Of a DNA stretch of 64,000 nt, positions 11,082 to 21,200 are shown piece after piece. Source of the DNA: Venturia oleaginea (Eukaryota > Ascomycota > Dothideomycetes > Venturiales > Venturiaceae); the NCBI GenBank assembly GCA_013176395.1, contig JABMLP010000013.1:1240001-1304000 (forward strand), written 5' to 3'. Position 1 is the stretch's first letter. Each line of letters opens with the position of its first letter. The notes under the pieces were generated by a model that was not told the origin of the DNA, searched no databases, and saw only the letters and a list, made by a program, of their open reading frames with translations. A program made the position numbers and the translations under genes.

Positions 11082-14000
11082 GTCTTTTGAGTCTTCTGAC
11101 AATCACTCGCGGTACTGAAGCCGGATCTCTGACACCTGCGAGATCGACCACACCGCGTGGCAATCGGCAATCGAATCGAATCGGATCGTAATCTTTTTTT
11201 GTCAACCTGGTTTCCAAACGAAGAAACCTACAAATAACATCGAACACAGCAGCAGCAATGCATTTCCTTTATCATTTGCTTTTTCATAACAAACTGGGAG
11301 GACAACTGCAGCGATTATTTGTTATTTTCCTATGTCTACATGCATTTTGGTCGATCGGCCATGTCCTCTTACTGCGATTGAGGTATAATCGGAAATTGTT
11401 CCTTTCCCAAGCTGATTGCTCTGTTCTAGAGCCATTGAGAAGTTGCTATGCTTCGATCAGCGAAGAACTGAGCGACGGCAACTTCAATCCTCTGTTGACT
11501 CGGTTCTTCTACGCAACCGCCTCTTTCTCCTTCCCCTTTTATCATTTCATCTCACTTGGGTGGTTGCTTGAGCGTTTTTCTCGGAGGCAAAGATGATATA
11601 TCCAAGCGCAATCGTTGAAGACGCACAACTGGCGGTGTGCTCAACAAAGTCGTGCTTTTACGCAGACAACAATGGGAGGAAAGCGAGAAATTATACTAGA
11701 GGGCCATCGGCTTCATTGCCTGCTTACGATTTTTGTTTTTCATATTTTCAACAAGGTGCTGGTTTCCAGCAGAGAGGTGGCGGTTGGCTTGACGGAGGTG
11801 TGGTGTCATGCCTTTCACTGAGTATTCACAGTGTTGAAGAACGGTACTATCGAAATTGTACTGCCACTTAACCTCTCTTCCCGATAAGCTGGCTGTATCT
11901 TTTAGCTTCCTTTACTTCTGCTTCTGCTTCTATTTTTCTTTAGTTTGCGAGTATGTTGCTTTTCTGCTTGGATTTGAATGATTTGTTTGATTGCAGAAAG
12001 GCAGTGGATTTCTCTGCACAGGAAATGGGATGAGACGGAATATCAGGAAATGCCCTGGTGGGCGGCTGTCTGATGATTTTAGCAAATATACCATGGGAAG
12101 GATTGCTTGAACTGACGACGTGAATCCTCATGATGCCTAGCATTCACCTCTGGTTGCTTCTCTGCCATCAATGGGCAAAACCAAAGACGAGTGCTACCGA
12201 GCCCAATCCATCAGGCAACACCTTCCCAAAACAGCCAGTCTCGCCGTCAATCATAACACACAGCACACAGGTGAAAATGACACACTGGAGGCTCCCCAAG
12301 AAATGCCGAATACGATGTATAGATAGTTTCCGTGCTGCTCACCTCGGTATCCACTACTCGGTATGTAATTCCGTGCTGAATTACCGTACAGACTGCGCCC
12401 TACCCGCCCCTCGTGCCTAATCTCCTGATCACCACCATCCCTACCTCCCAGCCTGAGATGAGACAAAAGCAAAGCAAAACAAAGCGAAGCAAAGCAAAGT
12501 AGAGGGAATATGGGCTTCATTCCGCTCACAAGGGACTGTCGGCGGCCCAAAGCCAAAAGCACATTGAGGTTGAAAGCAAGTGCATCTCTGCCATGAATGT
12601 TGACATGTGATTCGGTTAGACTTTTCCCGCTCGATTGATTGTGAGTTTCTAGGGTGGCCTCATTTGGATGGTTTGAGCGAGGTGCAGGAAAGGGCCGCGG
12701 CGAGTGCCGCGTATGCCGTTGTGTATCCTTGCGGGCCTTGTGAGGATGATACCTCCTATGGGCTGGGGTGCCCTGATGAAACGTGTTTGAGCGAGGCTCG
12801 GCTCGGTGTTTGACGCGTGCGGAGGAGGTCCGATGGTATGCGGCTTTTGCATTGTTTGTTGCAGGCTTGGCAAGGGGTGGAAAAGATACAGGAGGTGAAG
12901 ATTGTTCATTGGTTGCTTTGTGCTGATCTGGAGACTACTCCGTAACTGTCTTTTAAGCCTCTTTATTCAAGTCTCTGACAACCCGGTCCTAAACTGTTAT
13001 GACTCTCAGCCCAAGCGAAGAAGTGATCGTTCGATGCGTGTTTCTGATCACGGAAGCTCGATATGGCTGATACACAATTAGCTAGCGGGCAGACGACTGT
13101 TGACACAATATTGAGCCAGTTTCTTTGGTTCCAACGAGCTTGGTGAGCATTTAAACTCGACCCGCTGCCAATACGAAGGAACCCTAGCACCTCATCTGTC
13201 CACGCGGGAGGTATGACAACTGCAACAGAAGTTGGTCCGCAGAAACTGGTCGCAGACCATGGGTTCGGCACATTGCCGGATGAATCCGGACCTCAGCAGG
13301 TCAACCTCTATCACGAGAGTAAGAGTGCTTGTACCAGGCGACCCACGACGGACAACAAGATCAATCACAATCCGTCACACCGCTTGACATGGCTGTATCC
13401 AATTCTCCGGTAGCTGCTTGTTCGGCTGCTTTTGGGATCATCTTCCCATTGCCACTGATGGTGTTTTGCCCCAAACAGCGAGGACAACGCACTCACTGCC
13501 AGGCGGTTAGGGTGGCCAAAGTGAAAAGCAGAAGGGGAAGGAATGCGTACCTGGAGTCTGATGTCGCCAACTCCCTCGTCCATCTCTATTGCACTGAGGA
13601 AGCATCTGTTTATTCTGCTAGCTATTACCGCCGCCAAAGAATGTCAACGACGTTCAAGCCAAAAATAAAAGCGTCAAACAAGCTACAAGACCAAGTCAGT
13701 GACGAGGAAGGCGCCATTAGGGCCGCCAGCCTCAGCAGAAAGCGATCAGATTTTATCAGAAATCAAACCCAGGCAGAGGTATGTATCTAGATATTTTTTT
13801 GAAGTAGCGTTCGCTGGAGTCGAAAATGGATTGTATTGACCATGGTTGTCGTTTCCAGTGAAAGTTACTCAACCACCAAGTCATCATCTACCGTCCTTCT
13901 GCCGCCAAACCAAAAGCATTTCTCCACGCAGCGAGCCCTGAGATAGTGCGTCGTCCAGGAGCTGGAGGAATTCATGATTGCCATGAATAAAGTGGTAGCC

Positions 14001-14445
14001 GCGATGAAGCCACCGCTGTTGTTAGAATGCCCATATCACTCGGCGGTTCTCGGCCTTGATTTCAAGCAGGGAATGCAAATGCTCCGAAGTCGTTCTCAGT
14101 TGAGGCATTCAAAGTGCCCATCTGAGACGCTAATCGAAACGACTTTCCAGAATGTTAAAAGCAAGTCAAAGGTGATGTGAGCCGGACTGTCGCATTCTCA
14201 CCCGTTTCTGCGCGGTGAAGCTGCAAATTCGGTTGTTCCTCTGTTCTAGTTCTTCAGAGCTTCCCTGTAGTTTTTGTCAACGGAGCGAGAGTTTAAGAAT
14301 CGAGCCCATGAGAAAGATTATACAGTATCTGACTACATTCGTTCATGACACTGGTACTGTTACCAGCTCTTGACCAAAAACCCTCTATCTATGATACATC
14401 CTTCGCTTTTGCAATGACACGATAACCATTGGCGCATCTAATTGC
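11082..14445. other. Convergent intergenic region, 3.4 kb
   Basis: This region lies between the 3' ends of the Zn2Cys6 gene and MIC19. Several open frames of 60-150 codons occur, but none shows domain character or biased composition, and I do not call them. At 12463-12500 there is a short imperfect run of AAAGC/AAAGCA units. Much of the first kilobase may be 3' untranslated sequence. Confidence 0.4.
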
Positions 14446-15061
14446 TTATCGCACTGTCCTCTCCACGAATTCCCTCTCCAAACGGCCAACCTCCCTCTTG
14501 AATGCTTCCCTTGCTTGCCAGCAGTCCAGCGGTCTGCGATCATTTTCTCGCAGACATTGTACCAATTCTGCTTTCGCTTTCTCGACAGCTGGGTCCAGCG
14601 ATTCCAGTTTCTTCCGTTGTTCCAATTTGGCTTTTAGGTTTGCGATTTCTTTGGACACGCTGGTGTGGCTGAGATCTGCTTTGCGCTGTTTCTCTGCGGC
14701 TTCTCCTGTAACCCTGTCGAGGAGAGAAGGCAATTCTTCTGATGACGGAGAGGATTCGGAGTCTTGGGAGACCTTATCGGAAATTTCCTTCAGCTTATCG
14801 GCTTCCTCTGCAGCCAGGCGTTCGAGCTCAGAGGTGACTCGTGATTGTATCTTTAGTTCGAGATTTGCGGAGCGGGTGGTGTCGGATTCGGGGCTATCCT
14901 GCAGCGAAGTAGAGAGTTCCCCGGACAAGCGAGTGGGAGTGGTTCTATCGTGGGTGTCAGCTGGGAAGCCATTGAGACGCCAATGGCAGTTCCGATTGTT
15001 CATACGCAGAGAAGACGTGCTGGGAGAGTTCCGGAGAGGGTTTCGAGTTGCCGGCGCCCAT
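14446..15061 (-). CDS. MIC19: MICOS complex subunit Mic19
   Basis: Exon 1 is 15061-15006 and exon 2 is 14944-14446, joined across a 61-bp GT-AG intron, giving 184 residues. The N-terminus MGAGNSKPSPELSQHVFS has the glycine-2/Ser-6 form of an N-myristoylation signal. The middle (about 40-110) is a charged coiled coil (LERLAAEEADKLKEISDKV). The C-terminus carries a CHCH-like pair, C149 and C160, ten residues apart (CLRENDRRPLDC), followed by WQAREAFKREV. In the family this protein sits on the inner mitochondrial membrane and helps shape crista junctions, and the cysteine pair can form a disulfide. It starts 124 bp from the divergent Naa50-like gene. The size fits fungal homologues. Confidence 0.85.
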
Positions 15062-15185
15062 GATTGCAGATGTGTAGGGTTGGTGTTCTGGTGTAGGGAC
15101 AAGTTTGTTGTCGAAAGCGTGAACCTCTTCTCCTTCTCTTGCCAAAATCCAGACAACAACAACAACACCCCCAATTGTCGATACA
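15062..15185. promoter_or_regulatory. Shared divergent promoter, MIC19 / Naa50-like
   Basis: Only 124 bp separate two oppositely oriented start codons (15061 on minus, 15186 on plus). Both promoters must overlap here or extend into the neighbouring coding sequence. The stretch includes a CAACAACAACAACACCCCC run near 15157-15175. Confidence 0.5.
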
Positions 15186-16037
15186 ATGGTCCAAACATCA
15201 ATATCAGCATGGCTAAACAAAACCAAGCCTCAGAATCAGCGTGCAATTCAGCAAGAGGAAAAGATAGCTCCCAGCGCATTCCAACATACAACCAGTATTT
15301 CACCTCCAGCAGCCCCGACTTCGAAACCTACCGACGAGCTCCATGCACAATCGCTCGAGCCTTCCCGCCACGAGAAAGATATTGGAAACAGTGCCGTATC
15401 AAATCAATCCAAGCAAAATTTCAGGTTGAAAGCTCTGCTGCTTCCACCAAACGCATCATTGTCTGCAATCACCTCAGAATACATAGACGCCTACATGCGT
15501 ATGACGGCTATGCTACTACCTATACCATATCCAAAGAAGTTCTTCGAAGAGATAGTCGAAGACACGGACACGGCGAACATATGCTTGATTGCGTTGTGGG
15601 CTCAGCCTTCCGGCAACAGCCAGCAGCGTCCTACGCATAAAGTAGTCTCAGGCATCCGTTGTCGTTTACTCGCAACATCTCCAGCACTACTTTACGCCAA
15701 AGATCAAGCAAATGCTCCCGAGGAATCACCTACGCTCTACATCGCCGCCCTCACAACCTTAGCACCCTATCGTGGACATGGTCTGGCCAGCGCCCTTTTT
15801 CAACGCGTTTTGTCGCGTGCCATACGCGAATTTGGGATCACTACAGTGACTGCACATAGATGGGAGGCAAACAAAGAAGCCCAGGGCTGGTATGAAAGCC
15901 ATGGCTTCAAAGACGTCGGGTATGCCAACAACTACTACAGAAGGCTGAAGCCCAGTGGAGCCTTTGTTCTGGAACGAAAAATAGGCCCCCAGGATCTTCT
16001 CTTTGAAGACGAGGAACAAGACGACAAGATCTTTTGA
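15186..16037 (+). CDS. GNAT N-acetyltransferase, Naa50-like
   Basis: Single exon, 283 residues. The catalytic GNAT domain occupies about residues 80-275. Its acetyl-CoA motif is LAPYRGHGLASALFQRVL (R/QxxGxG/A type), preceded by the strand LYIAALT and followed by WEANKEAQGWYESHGF and a C-terminal NNYYRRLKPSGAFVLERKI. This arrangement is characteristic of Naa50, which acetylates N-termini in the NatE assembly and supports sister-chromatid cohesion. Fungal copies can be longer than the roughly 170-residue animal enzyme; here an extra N-terminus of about 80 residues is Pro/Ser/Gln-rich. Its first residues, MVQTSISAWLNK, resemble a PCNA-interacting (PIP) box (QxxIxxWL). The acetyltransferase fold is clear. 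Naa50 identity is a strong inference; the PIP-box role is speculative. Confidence 0.8.
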   Translation: MVQTSISAWLNKTKPQNQRAIQQEEKIAPSAFQHTTSISPPAAPTSKPTDELHAQSLEPSRHEKDIGNSAVSNQSKQNFRLKALLLPPNASLSAITSEYIDAYMRMTAMLLPIPYPKKFFEEIVEDTDTANICLIALWAQPSGNSQQRPTHKVVSGIRCRLLATSPALLYAKDQANAPEESPTLYIAALTTLAPYRGHGLASALFQRVLSRAIREFGITTVTAHRWEANKEAQGWYESHGFKDVGYANNYYRRLKPSGAFVLERKIGPQDLLFEDEEQDDKIF

Positions 16038-16728
16038 ACACCTCTAATGAACTGCCAAGTCAAAATGAGATACCAGACCAGTTCTGAGAGAACAAGGGCC
16101 CTCAGAGAAGACCCGCTGTCCTACGTACCGCTTACACAAACGAAATCTGTAAGGGAAACGACTATTTTTCCGGTCTATCTCACACGTCTTAAGTGAGCAC
16201 GAAGTGGATGTGCTTCCCATTTTATCATTTCGATCACAACAAAAGACAGCAAAGTTGTACTGGCCCCATATCTTAGGCCTGAAAGTCGGCCGTTCAGGGC
16301 ATACATTGGATCGCTATATTCAACCAGTGACATACTGCATTTGCGTCTATCGTGCAACACGTGGGTGCGTGCGTGAGGGAAGACTCCTACAGCCACCAGA
16401 GCCCATATCCAAGATCCTGGACTTGGAAACACGATAAAGAGCTATATTATGGGGAAGCTGGGACGTATGTATGAACGGATAGGAAATGGTTATGAAGGAA
16501 GGACTGGTACTACAATGTTCTCTTACTCTTGCGCTCCCTGCACGAGGCGACACGACCTGATGCGGTATATATCTTTTCACCACTCATCACTTCACTGTAC
16601 GTTCCTGCACCATTGCTGCATATCATCCAAGATTCGTCAGTCACTCATTAAGCACTTTCATTTGAATTTCATGCTGCTGTGTGCCTGAACTTTTCCGGTT
16701 CGCGGTGACTTGGTTGGCATAACTGCAG
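16038..16728. other. Intergenic region downstream of the Naa50-like gene
   Basis: No convincing gene. Short open frames here do not join to the GPI-like tail that follows. The last 30 bases look like the 3' end of an intron (GGTGACTTGG then ATAACTGCAG). Confidence 0.35.
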
Positions 16729-16933
16729 GAGATGTCCATCCAAGAATACTACTAAAAATGGGACTATGGTGACTACGACCTCGACTGGAACGAGGACTGC
16801 AACGGCGACGGTGATGCGGGCGATTACGAGCTCTGGTACAAATAAGGGTGCTGCGGCGAGGAATGTGAATGATGGGTTGTTCGAGAAGTTGGGTTTGGTA
16901 TGGGTGGTTGGGTTAGTGGTATTTCTTTTGTAA
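16729..16933 (+). pseudogene. Orphan C-terminal exon of a GPI-anchored-type surface protein
   Basis: After an acceptor-like CTGCAG at 16728, an open frame to TAA at 16931-16933 encodes about 67 residues. It begins RCPSKNTTKNG, continues as a Thr/Ser-rich linker (TTTSTGTRTATATV), then GTNKGAAARNVNDG, and ends in a hydrophobic tail (LGLVWVVGLVVFLL) at the stop codon. Small residues followed by a spacer and a terminal hydrophobic segment form the usual GPI-attachment signal. I could not find a start codon, signal peptide or ectodomain upstream in the right frame. It is either a relic of a larger gene or the last exon of a gene I cannot assemble. Confidence 0.35.
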
Positions 16934-17366
16934 GGATTCTAGAAAGGGTTGTTTAGGGTGGGTTTCTGTCGTGATGGTGAAGTTATCGTGTTGGAATGAC
17001 ATTTCAGAAATAAATACGAAGTCACAGGAGTCTCTTCGATCCTATCCTAGTACACAACGAAGCCAGCTATTGAATAGCAGTCATTGAACACGAGGGGATG
17101 CCATTTGATGTTTAGCAAGCCTGAGTGATAGACTGGAAACAACATAGCAGTATCGAGCTTGATTTGAAACAACAGAGTAGATATCGACTTGACTGCCATG
17201 TCCCAGAGGCACATGAGAGCCGAACTATTGAACGTCAGTTGGCCAGGCGTTCAGCGATCTTTTGTGAAAGAGCTTACCCTCACGGCCACCTAACTTCACT
17301 CCTGTCTTCCTCGGCCAGCTCTCTAAGGTCCAATGTCTGACATCCCATGGTCTCAATGGAACCCTC
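16934..17366. other. Intergenic region, 433 bp
   Basis: This is the spacer to the convergent small gene ending at 17367. I see nothing coding in it. Confidence 0.35.
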
Positions 17367-17736
17367 CTAAGCAGCTTCTTCTTCCTGTCTTTTCCTTGAT
17401 TCGGCAATCTTCTTCTCTAGTTCCATCTTTCTTGTCATCAAGCTCGCCTTCTGCATCTCTAGTCGCGCTAATTTTTCTTTGGGTGTTGCTTCGATGATTT
17501 CTTTCTTTGCCTAATGATACATGTGAGAATGAATCCTGTTGATCAAATGGAAGAACATGATAGAAAGAAACAAAGAAAACAGTGATGTGAGAATAAAAAG
17601 ATGTCGATGAAAGTCGAAGACATACCTGTCGAACCTCTCGGTCAGTCTTCAAAGTAGCGCCATACCACGCACCCATAGCAGTAATGGCTGCGACGCCACC
17701 GGTCAGGATCACTGTTCGGCTCTTGGAAGCAGCCAT
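17367..17736 (-). CDS. Small single-pass membrane protein with C-terminal coiled coil
   Basis: Exon 1 is 17736-17626 and exon 2 is 17510-17367, giving 84 residues. The 115-bp intron has a GTATGT donor. Residues 8-29 form a hydrophobic segment (VILTGGVAAITAMGAWYG). From residue 37 on the chain is almost wholly helical and charged (AKKEIIEATPKEKLARLEMQ, then KMELEKKIAESRKRQEEE). A short basic N-terminus, one membrane helix and a soluble charged tail are typical of small mitochondrial inner-membrane assembly factors, but I cannot assign a family. It is divergent from HSK3, with 191 bp between the start codons. That it is a real gene is well supported by frame-preserving splicing; the function is unknown. 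Confidence 0.68.
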
Positions 17737-17927
17737 GATGGGAAATTGGTGTTGATGTGAAATGGCTTGAGTTTGGAAGTCCCATTGTATAGGAAGCACC
17801 GTGACGTGGAGAGTGCTCATTGGCGGAAACACAATCTTCCAGATAAACTTCCACAAACATCACTGACAATAACGACAACTTAAACGCTCCTACATATTTC
17901 CCGCTATAAGCTCGTCTATACACAGCC

Positions 17928-18284
17928 ATGAACCCACCATCTCGTCCTCAGAATAACCCCAACTCACGCCTCAGCACCATGCCATCGCAGAAGCCCAGGC
18001 AACTCTCACATCTGCACTCGCAATTGGCACAACTTACCGCGCATGTGTCTGACTTAGAGAACTTACTTCGTATGACTGCCGTGCAAGCAGAGAGTATGCG
18101 TGGGCTGGGTGGATATGCTGGTGCCATGTAAGCTCCTTAGATGCCATCTCCAAGTGAGGATAGGGACTGACGCGACATGTACAGGTTCATGGCGGCTAGC
18201 AAAGTCCTTGGAGAAGAGAAGGTTGAGGGGACAGGCCAATCGAGTAATATGACTCCAGAAGCGAAGAGGAAGAATGGACCTTGA
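17928..18284 (+). CDS. HSK3: DASH (Dam1) complex subunit Hsk3
   Basis: Exons are 17928-18127 and 18185-18284, giving 99 residues. The core SHLHSQLAQLTAHVSDLENL followed by LRMTAVQAESMRGLGGY and, across the intron, MFMAASKVLGEEKV matches the Hsk3 family. Hsk3 is one of the smallest subunits of the ten-protein DASH ring that couples kinetochores to microtubule plus ends. The N-terminal 25 residues (MNPPSRPQNNPNSRL) look disordered. A second in-frame ATG at codon 18 (MPSQKP) is closer to the core and could be the true start. The intron is 57 bp. Confidence 0.85.
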
Positions 18285-21200
18285 AGAGACGAGGCATGAA
18301 TTCGAGCTATCGAGAGCAGTCCATCAGTAGCCTCACATTACCACCCACGATTATCACAGCCATACTCCACATACCATGGTCATCTAGGACCACCGGCTTC
18401 TAGAGGAATCCCTGGTATCCCGACTGACGGATATCGGAGACAGCATGGTCGCAGGCTTTGGCGTTCACGGATGCCGTGGGAAATAACATAACGAAAATGG
18501 TAAATTCTCTCACAGATCGACACATGCACGGCCAAACCAAATCAGCAGTCGTGTATGAAACAATGGTCAAAAGGTCCAGAAGATCGTGGTTTGAGCAATC
18601 GCCTTCAAATATGGAGGCATCGTTGATTGATATTGGGAACCAGTCTGTCAAAGTGGATATCGCTACGTTCAAAGTGGCCGCAGTATGAGCTCGTAAAACG
18701 GAGATAGGTTAAACATTTATTGAAGCCATTCGAACCTAGAACCGCTGCAAATCATCACGAGATCCCTAAGAAGTCATAGCAAATTTCAAGGTAGAATATG
18801 GCATCAGGAGCAAACCAACATGCACCCTCCTATTACCATTTTCTGCTAAGCTTGAGCTGCGTATGGGCCCTCGGGACTTGGTTCAATGGCCTCTTGCAAT
18901 CTGTCTAGTGTTGAGCTCGCACTTGACGCTGTAGGAATCTCGTCAAAGCAGATTCTGAGTCGTCTATTCCTTGGAAGTCGTCAGTCTGCAGCAGGCATCA
19001 AATGCCTGCTTCAGATTAAGATGATGAGGCCGCGGCAATCGAGTCGTTCGATTCTGTGAGGATCGGTCGGTGTCCCTCTCTCCTACATTCATTGCTGGCT
19101 TTAACCTGTCGTACCTCGAGAATATTTATTAGCAAAGACTGCAAAAATATCATTAGCACGACCGTGATTTACTTGAAGTTGTCATATACTTGGAAGCAAG
19201 ACGGAAAACGGGACGTGATCACTCGATCGATGTGATAGATCGATTTTCTATTTTCAAGAAAGACGTAGCTCACCCACCCATCACAGAAACACCTAGTGAC
19301 GCCGTCGACTCAGTGCCCTTTCCTCCAGCTGCTTAAACACCAAGGATGCTGTGAATTCCAGGCAACTCCATTCGAGATCAATATCGATGAATTTCATTTC
19401 TGGGGATGTTGTCTAAAACCCGCCAGGGCTTCGTCGCCGGCGATGTCAAATTAAAAGTGTTTACTCGTATCTCAGGTCCATCGTCACCATCAGCCACTAC
19501 AATAACAGAGAGCCGTACTGTGAGGAGACTGCGAAGATCAAAGTGCTCATCTTGCTTGATAGTACTCGGCCAATTTATTTCTTGTTGGTGTCGGATTTTG
19601 GTTACGGATTGCTTCGAATTTGGTCAACATTCTCTCTCTGACTTCCAACCTCGTTTCTCTTTGGAAAGTCTCGTCCAATTTGTCGGACTCGTTGAAGAGT
19701 GTGGCGTGCTTGGGGTGTGTTGATAGGTTGTATTTACACATGAGGTTTCAAGTATCCAAAATCTATGAGATGGTGGGTTGGGTGTCAAGTAGTTTGAACT
19801 GTACCTACTGTCGTATCAACAACCGAGATAGTCCGCTGTTTATGACAGGCTGACTTGGAACTGTCGAGTAAATTCGAAATTGTGAATTAGTAGGGTAAAG
19901 ATGGAACAGAAATTCTGTTACTAGAGATTATGCAATAGAGAATAACACGGTCGGGTGGGATTATTAGGAGTGTCAAAGGACATTGGTTGTTGGCATTGGT
20001 ACTCTCGTTTGTCCCGAGTTCTGAGATTGGGAATTTGTTTGGAAGTAGGAAAATGGGATAAGTTACCCAAAATCGGGTTGGACAAACTTTGGTTGGGCAT
20101 TTTGGAAACTCCTATGGTATTGAAAAGAAGATTAGTTTGGTGTACACCCGAATTCACTTTCGAAAAACCTCGACTTCCACCGTGCAGGTTGATCTCGCCT
20201 GCCAAGATTCTCAGGGGTGGTCAAACCACTTCTATCGCGTGCCAGATATAAGAAAGTGATGAGGAGAAAGAGAAATGGCAATGAGAGCGGCGAACAGTAC
20301 TAATTGTACCGGGCAGTATTTGAGGTCCCATGGTATACCTATATGCAGTGTTGAGCGCTTCATAAGTCCGTATCAAATGCGTACTGATTGGCATTCCTCC
20401 TCGACGTAATGAAAGAGCTGCAGAAAATCTTGTATGCTGTACTACGTAGTAGCTCGATTCCGGCCAATTTTTGAGGTATCCTTCGCGATTGAGAATCCCA
20501 TTCTATATACTCGGACGGTTTCCTCCCAGGGGTCTGACCGTCTGAGCGATGGGATAGGAGACTGATTATTATGTGATCGTGAGATGAGTAAGCTTTGGGC
20601 TACTGGGGACCTCAATACTTCCCACATAGTTATAGGCAGAGGAAAAATATAAATATCGTGCAGTTTCAGACATTGCGATTGGCACACAATCGTTCTGAAT
20701 CGCTGCCGCAGTTTAGACATGATGTACCCCAACGGAGTATTTTCCCTAGTTCTCCCCACAATCATGACATACCACGGCCCTCAGGGGACGTTCTAGAACT
20801 CGCATTGCACCTAGACCAATAAATTCGGTGCTCGGAACGTAACATGGTAAAAATTGCCATTCAGGTATACGCCTTATCTCCCACCAACCCTAGACAGGTG
20901 AGAACACCAACAAATGGGAATCTGCAGTTGCATCGAAGAGAGACACGGTTTTGTTTTGGAATCCAATTCAGGGCAAGATAAGATTGTTCTGGTGGCCACG
21001 ATAGGCACTTCGGGGCAGGGTGTGAGGCTAGATTATCGCCGTGCGTGGCCAATGCGAGGCTCAAAAGAACTTATGCTTCAGCCTCATTGGACGAGGCAGA
21101 CTGAGTGTGGAGAGAGCGGTGCTGGCAAAGATAACTTATCATCGTATCGCAATCGTGGGTTGTGTTTGCGTGCGAGGGTTGTGTTTCTATAAGATGCGAG

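Noticed and set aside
13329..13790. 153-codon plus frame between the Zn2Cys6 gene and MIC19
   Set aside because: No domain, no convincing leader, and mixed composition; probably chance.
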